53,948 nucleotides of DNA from an uncultured Flavobacteriaceae bacterium. GTDB taxonomy: Bacteria > Bacteroidota > Bacteroidia > Flavobacteriales > Flavobacteriaceae. Where the stretch lies: the NCBI GenBank assembly GCA_947486785.1, contig CANKUU010000024.1, positions 1 through 53,948 on the forward strand, read 5' to 3'. Shown in pieces: positions 9,306-18,600 of the stretch. Made by a program: the position numbers and the translations under genes. Under the pieces are notes generated by a model that did no database searches, was not told where the DNA came from, and saw only the letters and a list, made by a program, of their open reading frames with translations. The stretch's first letter is position 1. Each line of letters starts with the position of its first letter.

Positions 9306-9824
9306 TTATAGGGTTGGCGATGCCATAACCGTTTGGCACTTATCACAGGTTTTAAGCGCTTCGTTTGCATAAAACCTATCAAAAATTATGGGTAAGTCTG
9401 TTTCTATGTTATCTAATAAAAATGATGCTCTGTAGAGCTCGTGGTTGCAATTTTCACAAAACCATGCCAAACCATCTTTCATACTTTCTTCGCGCTTTTG
9501 CTCAATAACGAGCCCAACAGTATTGGCACCTCGTTGAGGTGAATGCGGTATATTGGGTGGTAAGTAATAAATTTCACCTTCTTTTATAGGAATATCTTTA
9601 GGTACTCCATTTTCAATAATTTTCAAACAAATATCTCCTTCTACCTGGTAAAAGAATTCGGGAGTTTGATTAAGATGGTAGTCTTTTCTCGCATTAGGCC
9701 CACCAACCACCATTACAATAAAGTTTTCGTTGTAAATTACTTTATTGCCCACAGGAGGTTTTAAAAATTGGCGGTTGTCATCAATCCATTTTTTAATATT
9801 AATTGGGCTAAAGGTTTTCGACAT
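9306..9824 (-). CDS. nbaC: 3-hydroxyanthranilate 3,4-dioxygenase
   Basis: 172 residues, the bacterial length. This Fe(II) cupin opens the ring of 3-hydroxyanthranilate to give 2-amino-3-carboxymuconate semialdehyde. Visible active-site residues are Arg46, iron ligands His50, Glu56 and His94, and the IEQKREE strand. A second rubredoxin-like metal site is intact as Cys123/Cys126 (CENC) and Cys160/Cys163 (CDKC), which is typical of bacterial rather than animal enzymes. It lies between the semialdehyde dehydrogenase (31 bases upstream) and ACMSD. With ACMSD beside it, it serves catabolism here rather than NAD synthesis. Confidence 0.96.
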   Translation of the reverse strand: MSKTFSPINIKKWIDDNRQFLKPPVGNKVIYNENFIVMVVGGPNARKDYHLNQTPEFFYQVEGDICLKIIENGVPKDIPIKEGEIYYLPPNIPHSPQRGANTVGLVIEQKREESMKDGLAWFCENCNHELYRASFLLDNIETDLPIIFDRFYANEALKTCDKCQTVMASPTL

Positions 9825-9855
9825 AATTATTGGTTTTAAATATTAAACTACGTTT

Positions 9856-11295
9856 TTAATGGGCAATACATATATTTTTGGGTTCTGTAAAAAAGCGTAA
9901 AGCTTCGTTACCACCTTCGCGGCCAACACCTGAGTTTTTCATACCGCCAAAAGGGGTTCTTAGGTCTCTTAATAGCCAGGTGTTTACCCAAATTATACCC
10001 GCTTCAATGTCATTTGCCATACGATGCGCTCGGGTTAAATTTTCGGTCCAAAGGCTTGCTGATAATCCGTAAGGGCTATCATTTACCATTTGAAGAACTT
10101 CAGCTTCATTTTTAAAAGGCATTAGGCTTACAACAGGGCCAAATATTTCTTCTTGATTTGTTCTGCAATTATGGGGCAAACCCTCAATTATGGTGGGCTT
10201 TATATACCATCCTTTTTCAAAACCTTTAGGTTGCACAGAAATGCCACCTGCCAGTATTTTTCCGCCTTCTTCCTGAGCTAAATTGATGTAGTATTTAATT
10301 TTATCAAAATGTTGTTTTGAGACAATAGCGCCTACTTGGGTGTCTTTATCTAAGGGGTCGCCAACTTTAAGCGCTGCCACCTTGCGAATAAAATCGGTTT
10401 TAAATTTATCGTAGATACTTTGCTCAATAAAAATTTTAGAACCGCAAAGGCAAATTTGACCCTGATTAGCAAAAGATGATTTTAGGGTAGTAGCTAACAT
10501 TTTGTCATAATTACAATCAGCAAAAATGATATTTGGGTTTTTACCTCCCATTTCTAAAGAGTACTTTTTAAAGCTTGGTGCTGCTTTCATTGCAATTTCT
10601 GCTCCTATTTTGGTGCTACCTGTAAATGAAATTGCTTTTATTTTTTTATGGCTGCTTAAAACGGCACCGGTTTGCGCTCCATAGCCATGTACGATGTTTA
10701 AAACGCCTTTGGGTAAGCCAGCTTCCATACAGATTTTTGAAAATAAATAGGCTGTCATTGGGGTAACCTCTGAGGGTTTGGCTACCACCGTGTTACCAGC
10801 GGCTAAGGCAGGCGCTATTTTCCAAGTAAATAAATACAAAGGTAAGTTCCATGGAGAAATACAAGCAACAACACCTAAAGGTTTTCTTAAGGTGTAGTTA
10901 ATTGCCTTACCTGTCATGTTATGAGATTCTGAAGCAAATTGCATGATTGCAGTTGCGAAAAAACGCATATTACTGGCCGCTCGTGGAATGTCTACTGATT
11001 TTGCTAGCCAAAGGGTTTTTCCGTTATCAATAGATTCTGCTAGGGCTAAGCTGTCAATATTTTTTAAGATTAGATCTGAAATTTTCATTAAATAATGATG
11101 CCTTTCTTCTACTGTGGTAGTTGACCAAGAAGCAAATGCTTGCTCGGCGGCATCAATAGCTAAATTGATGTCTTTTTCATTAGAGTCAGGAGCCAAAGCA
11201 TAAGGTAAACCTTTTGCAGGATTATATACGGTTATGTGTTTTTTATCAGAAGCTGGTTGCAGTAATCCATCGATATAATTTTCTATATTTTTCAT
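9856..11295 (-). CDS. amnC: 2-aminomuconic-6-semialdehyde dehydrogenase
   Basis: 479 residues, an NAD-dependent aldehyde dehydrogenase of normal length. Visible are Asn150 in SPWNLP, the NAD motif FTGSTKIG (224-231), general base Glu248 in LEMGGKNP and catalytic Cys282 in QGQICLCGS. The family oxidises many aldehydes; the substrate 2-aminomuconate semialdehyde is inferred from position, as first gene of the kynurenine operon and upstream of the dioxygenase and ACMSD. The enzyme prevents spontaneous cyclisation of the semialdehyde to picolinate. A 224-base control region separates it from the IclR regulator gene. Confidence 0.92.
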   Translation of the reverse strand: MKNIENYIDGLLQPASDKKHITVYNPAKGLPYALAPDSNEKDINLAIDAAEQAFASWSTTTVEERHHYLMKISDLILKNIDSLALAESIDNGKTLWLAKSVDIPRAASNMRFFATAIMQFASESHNMTGKAINYTLRKPLGVVACISPWNLPLYLFTWKIAPALAAGNTVVAKPSEVTPMTAYLFSKICMEAGLPKGVLNIVHGYGAQTGAVLSSHKKIKAISFTGSTKIGAEIAMKAAPSFKKYSLEMGGKNPNIIFADCNYDKMLATTLKSSFANQGQICLCGSKIFIEQSIYDKFKTDFIRKVAALKVGDPLDKDTQVGAIVSKQHFDKIKYYINLAQEEGGKILAGGISVQPKGFEKGWYIKPTIIEGLPHNCRTNQEEIFGPVVSLMPFKNEAEVLQMVNDSPYGLSASLWTENLTRAHRMANDIEAGIIWVNTWLLRDLRTPFGGMKNSGVGREGGNEALRFFTEPKNICIAH

Positions 11296-11313
11296 TTAAA
11301 CACTCTATTTTAA

Positions 11314-11356
11314 ACTAAGTTAAAAACGGCCATTAGTTATGGTGAAATAACTTAGT
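11314..11356. promoter_or_regulatory. perfect 9-bp inverted repeat, candidate operator of the kynurenine operon
   Basis: ACTAAGTTA at 11314-11322 is matched exactly by TAACTTAGT at 11348-11356, with 25 bases between. It lies 19-61 bases upstream of the start of the first operon gene and downstream of the IclR regulator gene, where a regulator would be expected to bind. Binding by the IclR protein is inference. No convincing TAnnTTTG box was found in this region. Confidence 0.4.
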
Positions 11357-11519
11357 GCGCTAAAAAAACTTTTTATATTCCAAGGTAAGCCATTTTATAC
11401 GTCCGCAGAAAGGTGTTTTCTACAATTTTGTTTAAATAGCTCGCCTTTGAAGTTGTTTTTTGTATCACAGTTTTAGTTGTTATTATATCTAGCAGCAATT
11501 ATAAAATTTACAGCAACAC

Positions 11520-12302
11520 TTATGTTATATTTAATTTAAAATCGCCAATTTTATTCTTTATTTCATCGGCTCCCCATTGTAGTATTTTTACATACTCCTT
11601 CACCTTTTCTTTGTTGTATCTGCTGCTTGGGCCTGCAGCACTTAGGCTAGCAACTAGTTCATTTCGGGTATTAAAAATGGGTACACCAGCACAAACAAGA
11701 CCCAGCTCAAACTCTTCATCATCTATGGCATATTGCTGAGCTCTAACTTTCTCTAATTCTTTGATGAGTTTTTTTGGGTCGGTAATAGTATTAGGTGTAT
11801 ATGGTTTTAGCGTTTTATTGAGAATTTTATCCGTTACTAAATTTTGATAATTGTGGTAACTAAAGGCTAATAATACTTTGCCTAAACTAGTGGCATGTAA
11901 GGGGCTTGAGCTACCTATGTTGGTACTAATTTTTAAACCTTGCGAGCTTTCTGCTTTATCAATATAAAATACTTGTTTATTTTTAATGATAGCAATATGA
12001 ACAGTTTCGGTGATGTTTTTTGCAACATCTACCAATATGGGATGTGTTTTGCCAACAAATGCCGATTGAACTTGAACGCGATTACCTAGCTCAAAAAGTT
12101 TTAAGCCTAAACTATATTTTCCAGAATAAGGGTTTTGATCTATAATACCCATAGTGCGCATGTCCGATAAAAATCGATATACCGTACTTTTGTTAGAATT
12201 TAAAACTTTAGTTAATTCAGTAATACCCCATTCGGGTTTTTCTACCGTAAAATGTTCTAAAACTGCAAAGGTTTTGTTCACCGAACTTTTAAGTTCTCTC
12301 AT
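11520..12302 (-). CDS. IclR-family transcriptional regulator of kynurenine catabolism
   Basis: 260 residues. The N-terminal winged helix-turn-helix (about 8-70) contains WGITELTKVLNSNKSTVYRFLSDM. The C-terminal effector domain (about 80-255) carries family motifs such as LHATSLGKVLLAF and QQYAIDDEEFELGLVCAGVPIFN. IclR proteins commonly bind aromatic-pathway intermediates. Its place two bases after the decarboxylase gene and just upstream of the main operon makes it the probable regulator of both units. The effector may be kynurenine or a later intermediate, and the direction of control (activator or repressor) cannot be read from sequence. Confidence 0.9.
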   Translation of the reverse strand: MRELKSSVNKTFAVLEHFTVEKPEWGITELTKVLNSNKSTVYRFLSDMRTMGIIDQNPYSGKYSLGLKLFELGNRVQVQSAFVGKTHPILVDVAKNITETVHIAIIKNKQVFYIDKAESSQGLKISTNIGSSSPLHATSLGKVLLAFSYHNYQNLVTDKILNKTLKPYTPNTITDPKKLIKELEKVRAQQYAIDDEEFELGLVCAGVPIFNTRNELVASLSAAGPSSRYNKEKVKEYVKILQWGADEIKNKIGDFKLNIT

Positions 12303-12304
12303 AG

Positions 12305-13072
12305 CTATTGAACGTTAAAAGCCACTTTGTTCAGATTTTTAAAATTAGCCTCAATGTAATCATTTTTCTGAAAAAATGTGGCTGGGGTGGCAGCTCCGGC
12401 AAGTACTATCATCCCTTTGTTAAGGGCTACGCCAAATTGCGTAGCTAATCGAGTAGCTTCAATAAATGAATGTATTGGGTTGCCTAAAATAGCATTCGTA
12501 TTGCCAGCTTCTATCACCTTACCATTAATACTTAAATTTAATTCTAGGTTAGAAACATCAGTATTTGCGGCTATCCAATCCCCTAAAACATACGCCGCAG
12601 ACGAGCAATTATCTGCAACTACATCTTCTAAAGTAAATTTAAAGTTTTTGTATCTAGAATCTATAATTTCGATAGCAGGGGCAAGTGCGTCGATATAAGT
12701 AAGCGCTTCTTCTTTGTTGAGGTGACCTGTAATGTCTTTTTTTATTAAAAAAGCGATCTCAGGTTCTGCCCTTGGATGTATAAATTTAGTGGTGTCTAAG
12801 GTGCCATGGTTCTTAATTTCCATAGCATCGGTTAAACGCCCCCAAATGAGATCATGAACACCCATTTGTTTCATTTTGGCTTTACTTGTAAAACCTAGCT
12901 TAATGCCAGTAATGTGTTCGCCTCTTAACGCTCTTTTATGGAGTAACTCTTTCTGTATCTCATATGCATCATTCAAGCTTATAGCTTCCATAGCGGTTAG
13001 CTGATCTGTGGCACTTGCCGTTAGTGCTGCGGTGTCTAAAATTTCGGCGAGTTGAATATGACGGTGTTTCAT
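12305..13072 (-). CDS. amnE: 4-oxalocrotonate decarboxylase
   Basis: 255 residues, same fold as the hydratase at 4179-4976 but of the decarboxylase branch. Diagnostic segments are GIKLGFTSKAKMKQMGVHDLI, WGRLTDAMEI, HPRAEPEIAFLIKKDI, APAIEIIDSRYKNFKFTLEDV and VLAGAATPA. The hydratase type instead has LSGALGPM at the last position. It decarboxylates 4-oxalocrotonate to 2-oxopent-4-enoate, bridging the RidA-type deaminase and the hydratase. Unusually it is separated from the main operon and paired with the regulator (2-base gap). Insertion-sequence remains begin only about 45 bases upstream of its start codon, so its native promoter may have been altered. Confidence 0.9.
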   Translation of the reverse strand: MKHRHIQLAEILDTAALTASATDQLTAMEAISLNDAYEIQKELLHKRALRGEHITGIKLGFTSKAKMKQMGVHDLIWGRLTDAMEIKNHGTLDTTKFIHPRAEPEIAFLIKKDITGHLNKEEALTYIDALAPAIEIIDSRYKNFKFTLEDVVADNCSSAAYVLGDWIAANTDVSNLELNLSINGKVIEAGNTNAILGNPIHSFIEATRLATQFGVALNKGMIVLAGAATPATFFQKNDYIEANFKNLNKVAFNVQ

Positions 13073-13118
13073 TATATGAAATGTAGTTTATATATGTAAG
13101 ATCTAAAAAAGATTCTAT

Positions 13119-13950
13119 TTGGACAAATATTTTGATATCAAACTTTATTGTGTTGAGCAGATCAGCCGGGAACACGGGGTTAGAGTTGCAACTTTTTACA
13201 AATGGCGTTCAAAGTTTGCAGGGATGAACTCAAAGGAATTAAAGCGGCTTATGGAGCTTGAAGAAGAAAACCGTAAGCTAAAACAGATGTATGCTTCCTT
13301 AGCATTAGATCACGAAATGGCAAAAGAGGTTATTGAAATAAAGCGCTGAAGCCTCGTCAGAAAAGAGTTTTAGCAAAGGAACTTGCTCACTACGGCATCA
13401 ACAGGGCTTGCCGTATTTTTAAATTGAGTAAGAGTGTCTATTACTATCAACCTTTGCCCAAGAATGATACGGAGATCGAAGTCGCTTTGCAACAGAAAGC
13501 AAAAGATCATTATGAGGAAGGTTTTTGGAAGGCCTACGACCGTTTACGCCGTGAAGGTAAGTCTTGGAATCACAAACGTATGCATAGAGTTTACGTTGCT
13601 TTAGGACTACCGCTTAGACGCAAAGTAAAACGACGACTACCTGCAAGAATAAAAGAGCCATTAGAGGTTCCAAATGAGCTCAACCACACATGGAGTATCT
13701 ATTTTGTAACTGATGTTTTAGAGAATAAGAGACGATTTAGAGCATTCAATGTTATTGACGATTTTAACAGAGAAGCATTGCATATTGAAGTAGACTATTT
13801 ACTGCCGAACAATCGAATTGTTTGGGTATTAAACCACTTGGTTAACAAAAAAGGCAAACCTAAGAAGATAAGAATGGGTAATGGACCTGAATTTATCGCA
13901 CACATTAGTAAAGACTGAAGTGTCATGCATAGAATAGAATTAAAAATAAT
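13119..13950 (+). pseudogene. IS3-family transposase remnant (OrfA + OrfB), inactivated
   Basis: OrfA-like frame at 13119-13349 keeps the helix-turn-helix and leucine-zipper part (VATFYKWRSKF, LMELEEENRKLKQMY) but lacks its N-terminus. The OrfB-like frame overlaps OrfA from about 13341, as in IS3 elements made by programmed frameshift, and reads [15 protein letters not shown] onward. Both visible catalytic aspartates are lost: the first DDE position reads WSIYF where WSMDF is usual, and the second reads MGNGPEF where DNGPEF is usual. OrfB then meets TGA at 13916 in SKD*SVMHRIE, where family members have Trp. Homology fades by about 13950, and no terminal repeats were found. A dead, truncated insertion. 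Confidence 0.9.
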
Positions 13951-13987
13951 AACTTTGTTGAGATCTTAGAAGATTAAATGGTCCTAA

Positions 13988-14167
13988 TATGGGGAAGCCT
14001 ACAGTTTCTGGAATCCAGTTGGCTGGGTACTTGGAGGAGTAGCCGTAGGTTGGGCAATCTATGATGCTGTACAGGATGAAAAAGGTAATACTAATCAGTT
14101 TTTTGATGATGGTGACCGCTACTTTACAAGAAGTGGAGGAAGTGATGGCAGAGGTAATCACTATTAG
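13988..14167 (+). pseudogene. C-terminal remnant of a bacteriocin-like secreted peptide
   Basis: A 59-codon open frame with no start codon. It reads YGEAYSFWNPVGWVLGG, then VAVGWAIYDAVQDEKG, then an acidic and Gly-rich tail ending NHY. A short hydrophobic Gly/Trp-rich helix after a lost leader recalls class IIb (lactobin/cerein-type) bacteriocin precursors annotated in Bacteroidetes. The C-terminal tip of a polymorphic toxin is an alternative. The N-terminal part is missing where the IS3 remains end. The downstream small membrane protein and TolC stub support a former secretion locus. The family call is tentative. Confidence 0.4.
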
Positions 14168-14199
14168 TTTAGTAAATTAACAATATTTATATAAAAATA

Positions 14200-14616
14200 A
14201 TGCTCAGAATTATTGACAAGTTAGTACATATTTTTTATGTTTTGACATTAAAAAACAAGCAAAACTTTGACCATAAACATGATTTAAGTATTGTTATTGA
14301 TAAAGTGATATTAAGTATTATTCTTATATTCTTTATAACTTACAACTTGCTTTCATTTTTTATGGCTAGAGTAATAGAAATGAATCTTGAGACAAATTTA
14401 AAACCCTTCAAGTTGCATATTGTACTTGGAGCGTTGATTTTTGTATTCAGTAGTAGTTATTTCCTCAAAAAAAGATATAAATTACTGTATCCAGAAAAGT
14501 TGGATATTACTAACTTTTCTGAAAAGCAGTTAAAAAAATTTAGGTTAATTATCTGGTGTATTACAGGATACATATTTATCCCTCTATTACTTTTAATTTA
14601 TTATATATCCATTTAA
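14200..14616 (+). CDS. small three-helix membrane protein, possible immunity protein
   Basis: 138 residues. Three hydrophobic segments are visible at about 33-56, 72-88 and 112-137, separated by basic loops (FLKKRYKLLYPEKL, SEKQLKKFRLI). No family is recognised. It starts 32 bases after the bacteriocin-like remnant, as immunity proteins often do, and precedes a TolC fragment. An immunity or accessory role is inferred from position only. The frame is complete with an ATG start. Base composition is very AT-rich, as in the rest of the accessory patch. Confidence 0.55.
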   Translation: MLRIIDKLVHIFYVLTLKNKQNFDHKHDLSIVIDKVILSIILIFFITYNLLSFFMARVIEMNLETNLKPFKLHIVLGALIFVFSSSYFLKKRYKLLYPEKLDITNFSEKQLKKFRLIIWCITGYIFIPLLLLIYYISI

Positions 14617-14674
14617 AACTAAATACTAAGATATTATTTCATAATAATTAAAATCTTTTTTTATCTAAACTACT

Positions 14675-15142
14675 TTGAAATATATACCTTTTTTTAAACC
14701 TGCTAATAAATTTCTTGCTCTATTAACTATTATTTTTTTTGTTTCATTTTTTAATCTCAAAGCACAGGAACTTACATTAGAACAAACCATATCTTTATTT
14801 TTTAAAAATTCTTCTGAAGCTAAATCTCTTAACTCAGATTATGAGTTATTAAAATATAACAGGGCAGACTACTCAAACGAATTATTGCCAAAAATCAGTT
14901 TAAGTCTTAATGTCCCAAATTTTAATAGATCTTTTTTTGAAGTAACCCAACCAGATGGGTCATTAGCTTTCAGAGAACAAAATTCAGCATCTTCGTCACT
15001 TAATTTAAATTTGACTCAATCGCTTTGGTTTAGAGACAAATTACTAAATGACATTAAAGATGAAGCTGTAGCCTTAATAGCCGTAGAATTAGCAGAAAAG
15101 AAGTTTAAAGAAAAACGGAAAGATGATAGCACTGTATTGTAG
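14675..15142 (+). pseudogene. truncated TolC-family outer-membrane efflux protein
   Basis: 155 codons from a TTG start. The N-terminus has a basic and hydrophobic signal peptide ending near LKAQ, then LTLEQTISLFFKNSSEAKSLN and ELLPKISLSLNVPNFNRSFF. These match the first helix pair and first strands of TolC-type proteins, which usually run to 400-480 residues. Similarity stops after SSLNLNLTQSLWF. The last part (about 125-155) is unrelated in appearance and the frame runs 20 bases into the next gene. The gene was evidently cut when the DUF6933 and restriction-modification genes arrived. In intact loci TolC would form the outer-membrane exit of an exporter. Confidence 0.7.
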
Positions 15143-15650
15143 TAATAAACTACAGAAATATATAGGGTTTAAAGAAAACCAAATTAAACAAGCTACTTTG
15201 CCAGAACTAAACAGTTGGAATGCACACTTGTTTATCATAAACAGAAAAAAGTGCTTGTTTTTTATGAACCATGATACTTACTTTTCTTTTGTGGTTTATA
15301 ATATTAAAAAACCAGACATTAAAAACCTAAGCCAATTATTTATTACAGGTTTTCTGTTTGAATTAAACAAACTAAAACTCATAACTGCTGAACAAGAAAC
15401 CCAACTAAAAGCCAATTTTACAGGAGTGTTTTTACACAGTTCTATTAATAACAGAAAAGTTATTGGCAATATGAATAGCCATATACAAATATTAAATTTT
15501 TATAAATATGAGTTTGAAGATATGCAAGACTATTTTAAAACTGAAACCCTAAACAAAATACCTTTAAAGCAAATAGGCGATAGGTACCCTAATGAAGCCA
15601 TGCAAACTAAAATTGACCAATTATTTAAAGGAAATTTAAAAATTACATAA
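15123..15650 (+). CDS. DUF6933-like protein of unknown function
   Basis: 175 residues, complete. The N-terminus MIALYCSNKLQKYIGF, then LNSWNAHLFIINRKKCLFFMN and a helical central part, resemble DUF6933 proteins (short proteins beginning with a Cys and Leu-Lys strand, then a WNAHLF-type motif). No catalytic motif is visible. It overlaps the end of the TolC stub by 20 bases. It ends 13 bases before the restriction-modification gene in the same orientation and shares its AT-rich, C-ending codon style. The two were probably acquired together; any functional link is inference. Confidence 0.65.
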   Translation: MIALYCSNKLQKYIGFKENQIKQATLPELNSWNAHLFIINRKKCLFFMNHDTYFSFVVYNIKKPDIKNLSQLFITGFLFELNKLKLITAEQETQLKANFTGVFLHSSINNRKVIGNMNSHIQILNFYKYEFEDMQDYFKTETLNKIPLKQIGDRYPNEAMQTKIDQLFKGNLKIT

Positions 15651-15663
15651 GCTAAGACTATAT

Positions 15664-18600
15664 ATGCCATTATTTCAAACATCTGTATTAAAACAACAAT
15701 TAAACTTATTAGATAAAGGCCAAGTAAATAAAGCCTATAAAAAATATGTAAAATATTTTTTAAATCCCACCATACAAGACAACATACGCAGTTCTAAAGA
15801 AGAAGAATATCAAGGCATTTTCCTAACAGAGCTTTTTGTAAACATACTAGGCTATACGCTAAAACCTAAAGCCCATTATAATCTAGTTGCAGAATACAAA
15901 AACCAAACCAATGCCCGTAAAGCAGATGGCGCTATATTACATAACCATATAGCCATTGGCGTTATAGAACTAAAAGGCACAAACACCAAAGATTTAGAAA
16001 GTATTCGTAAACAAGCATTTGACTATAAAGCCAATCAAAAAGGCTGTGTATATGTTATTACCTCCAACTTTGAAAAATTACGCTTTTATATTAATGACGC
16101 GACCGAGTTTGAAGAGTTTAATCTGTTTGCATTAACCGAATCACAATTTAAACTACTTTATTTCTGCCTACAAAAAGACAGCTTATTAAGTAATGTCCCA
16201 CTACAAACCAAAGACGCCTCTGTTGTAGAAGAAGAACAAATTACCAAACAATTCTATAAAGATTATTCTTTATTTAAACGCGAATTATACAGAGATTTAG
16301 TAAAACGAAATGCCAAACGACTTAAATACGCACAAAACCAAACCGACCATTCAGATCGTTTAAGCCCCGAACAACAAGCAGAACTGTTACGTTTAGAAAA
16401 AAATGTAAAGCTCACACTATTTAAAAAATCGCAAAAATTAATAGATCGCTTTCTCTTTATCTTCTTTGCCGAAGACAGAGGCTTACTACCCGCAAATAGC
16501 ACCGAGCAAATATTAAATAAATGGAAAGCCGATTTAGATTTTGGAGACGACAGACCCTTATACAACCTGTTTAAACAATACTTTAAGTTTTTAGACCAAG
16601 GTAGGCAAGGCACTAGTAGCAGAGCAGAAATTTACGCATATAATGGCGGTTTATTTAAAGAAGATAGCATTTTAGACAGTTTAGAGCTAGACAGTAATTT
16701 ACTATACAACTATACCAAAAAATTAGCCGCTTACGATTTTGAAAGCCAAGTAGATGTTAATATACTAGGCCATATTTTCGAGAATTCTTTAAATGAAATT
16801 GAAAGTGTAAATGCCGAAATTGAAGGTGGCGAGTTCGACAAACAAAAAAGTAAACGTAAAAAAGATGGTGTGTTTTACACCCCAAAATACATTACCAAAT
16901 ACATTGTAGAAAACACCATTGGTAAATTGTGTACAGAAAAAAAAGCAGCATTAAACCTTAAAGAAGAAGACTATTTTAAAGGTAGAAAAAACCGAAACAA
17001 AAGCACCATTGTAAACCTAGTAAACATACTAGACACCTATAGAAATTGGCTACTACAACTTACCATTTGCGATCCTGCCTGTGGCTCTGGCGCATTTTTA
17101 AACCAAGCCTTAGACTTTTTAATAAAAGAACACAACTATATAGACGAGCTTAAAACAAAAGTACTTGGTGGCGGCTTACAATTCTCAGATATAGAAACCA
17201 CCATATTAGAAAACAATATTTATGGCGTAGATTTAAACGAAGAATCTATAGAAATTGCAAAACTTTCTTTGTGGCTTCGCACCGCGCAACCACGACGTAA
17301 ACTAAACAATTTAAGCAGCAATATAAAATGCGGTAACTCCTTAATAGATAGCAAAGCCGTAGCAGGAGACAAAGCTTTTAATTGGGAAGCACAATTTCCT
17401 AAAGTGTTTGAAAACGGTGGCTTTGATGTGATTATTGGAAATCCGCCTTATGTTCAGGTAAATAGTGATTCATTTAAAGAGTTTTCAACCTATAAATGTT
17501 CAGATTTGTACGCTTATTTTTTTGAAAAGGGCATACACACATTAAAGAAAGAAGGTTATTTAGGTTTTATAACACCAAGTTCTTTTTTTACAAACATTGG
17601 ATTTTATAGCCTAAGAGATTTACTTCTAAACTATAATTTGGAAGTTGTTATTGATTTAGGTGAAAATGTTTTTTCCGATGCATCTGTTGATTCTGGAATA
17701 ACAATAGTAAAAAACATTTCTGAATTAGATAAAAATGAAGTTATGATTTCTTCTAAAGATTTCAATTTTAAATCAATGAAACAAAATATTTTTAAAACCT
17801 TAGAGGGTAAAATGTTTAATATTTATATGAATCCAATTCATTTAGATTTAGCAAATAAAATTGAATCTAAATCAAATAAATTAGAAGGTATTGTTGATTT
17901 TTCCAGAGGTGTTGAATTTGGATTTAGAAGTGAAAATGTATCAAATGTTAAAAATGAAACATTCAAATATCCTATTGTTTGCGGTGGTAATATTTCTCGC
18001 TATTCTATTAATTATCAGGGTAAATTTGTGAATTATGATTCCAATAACCTTAAGATTTATAAACCACTTTCTATTTATAAAAAAGAAAAAATTTTAGTAA
18101 GAAGAATTGGAAGTGAAATAATTAGTTGTTATGATAATTCTAGTTATTTTAATGTTTGTGATGTATATAATCTACAAATAAAAGAAGGTTTTGATACTAG
18201 CTTAAAGTTTGTGGCATTAGTTTTAAACAGTAAGTTGATTAATCTATATTTTGAAACAAAGTTTAAATCTATAAAAAAATTATTCCCTAAAATTCCAATT
18301 CAGTATTTAAAATTATTACCAATAATAAATCCAAATGTTGAAGCTGAAAAAAAATTTATAGAAAAAGCAAATCAAATGCTTTCACTAAACAAGCAACTAC
18401 AAGAAACATCTTCAAAATTCCAACGAACCTTACAAAGAAAATTTGAAGGCTTAGAAAAGCTACCAAAAAAACTAGAACATTGGTATGAACTATCGTATTC
18501 CGACTTTGTTAAAGAATTAAAAAAGAAGAAAATAAAACTAAGCTTAGCAGAAGAAGCCGAGTGGGAAGATTACTTTTTAGCAGAGCAACAAAAAGCCCAA

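Noticed and set aside
8197-9339. Longer ACMSD starting at 9339
   Set aside because: The extra residues overlap the dioxygenase gene and do not match the family, which begins close to the HxH motif.
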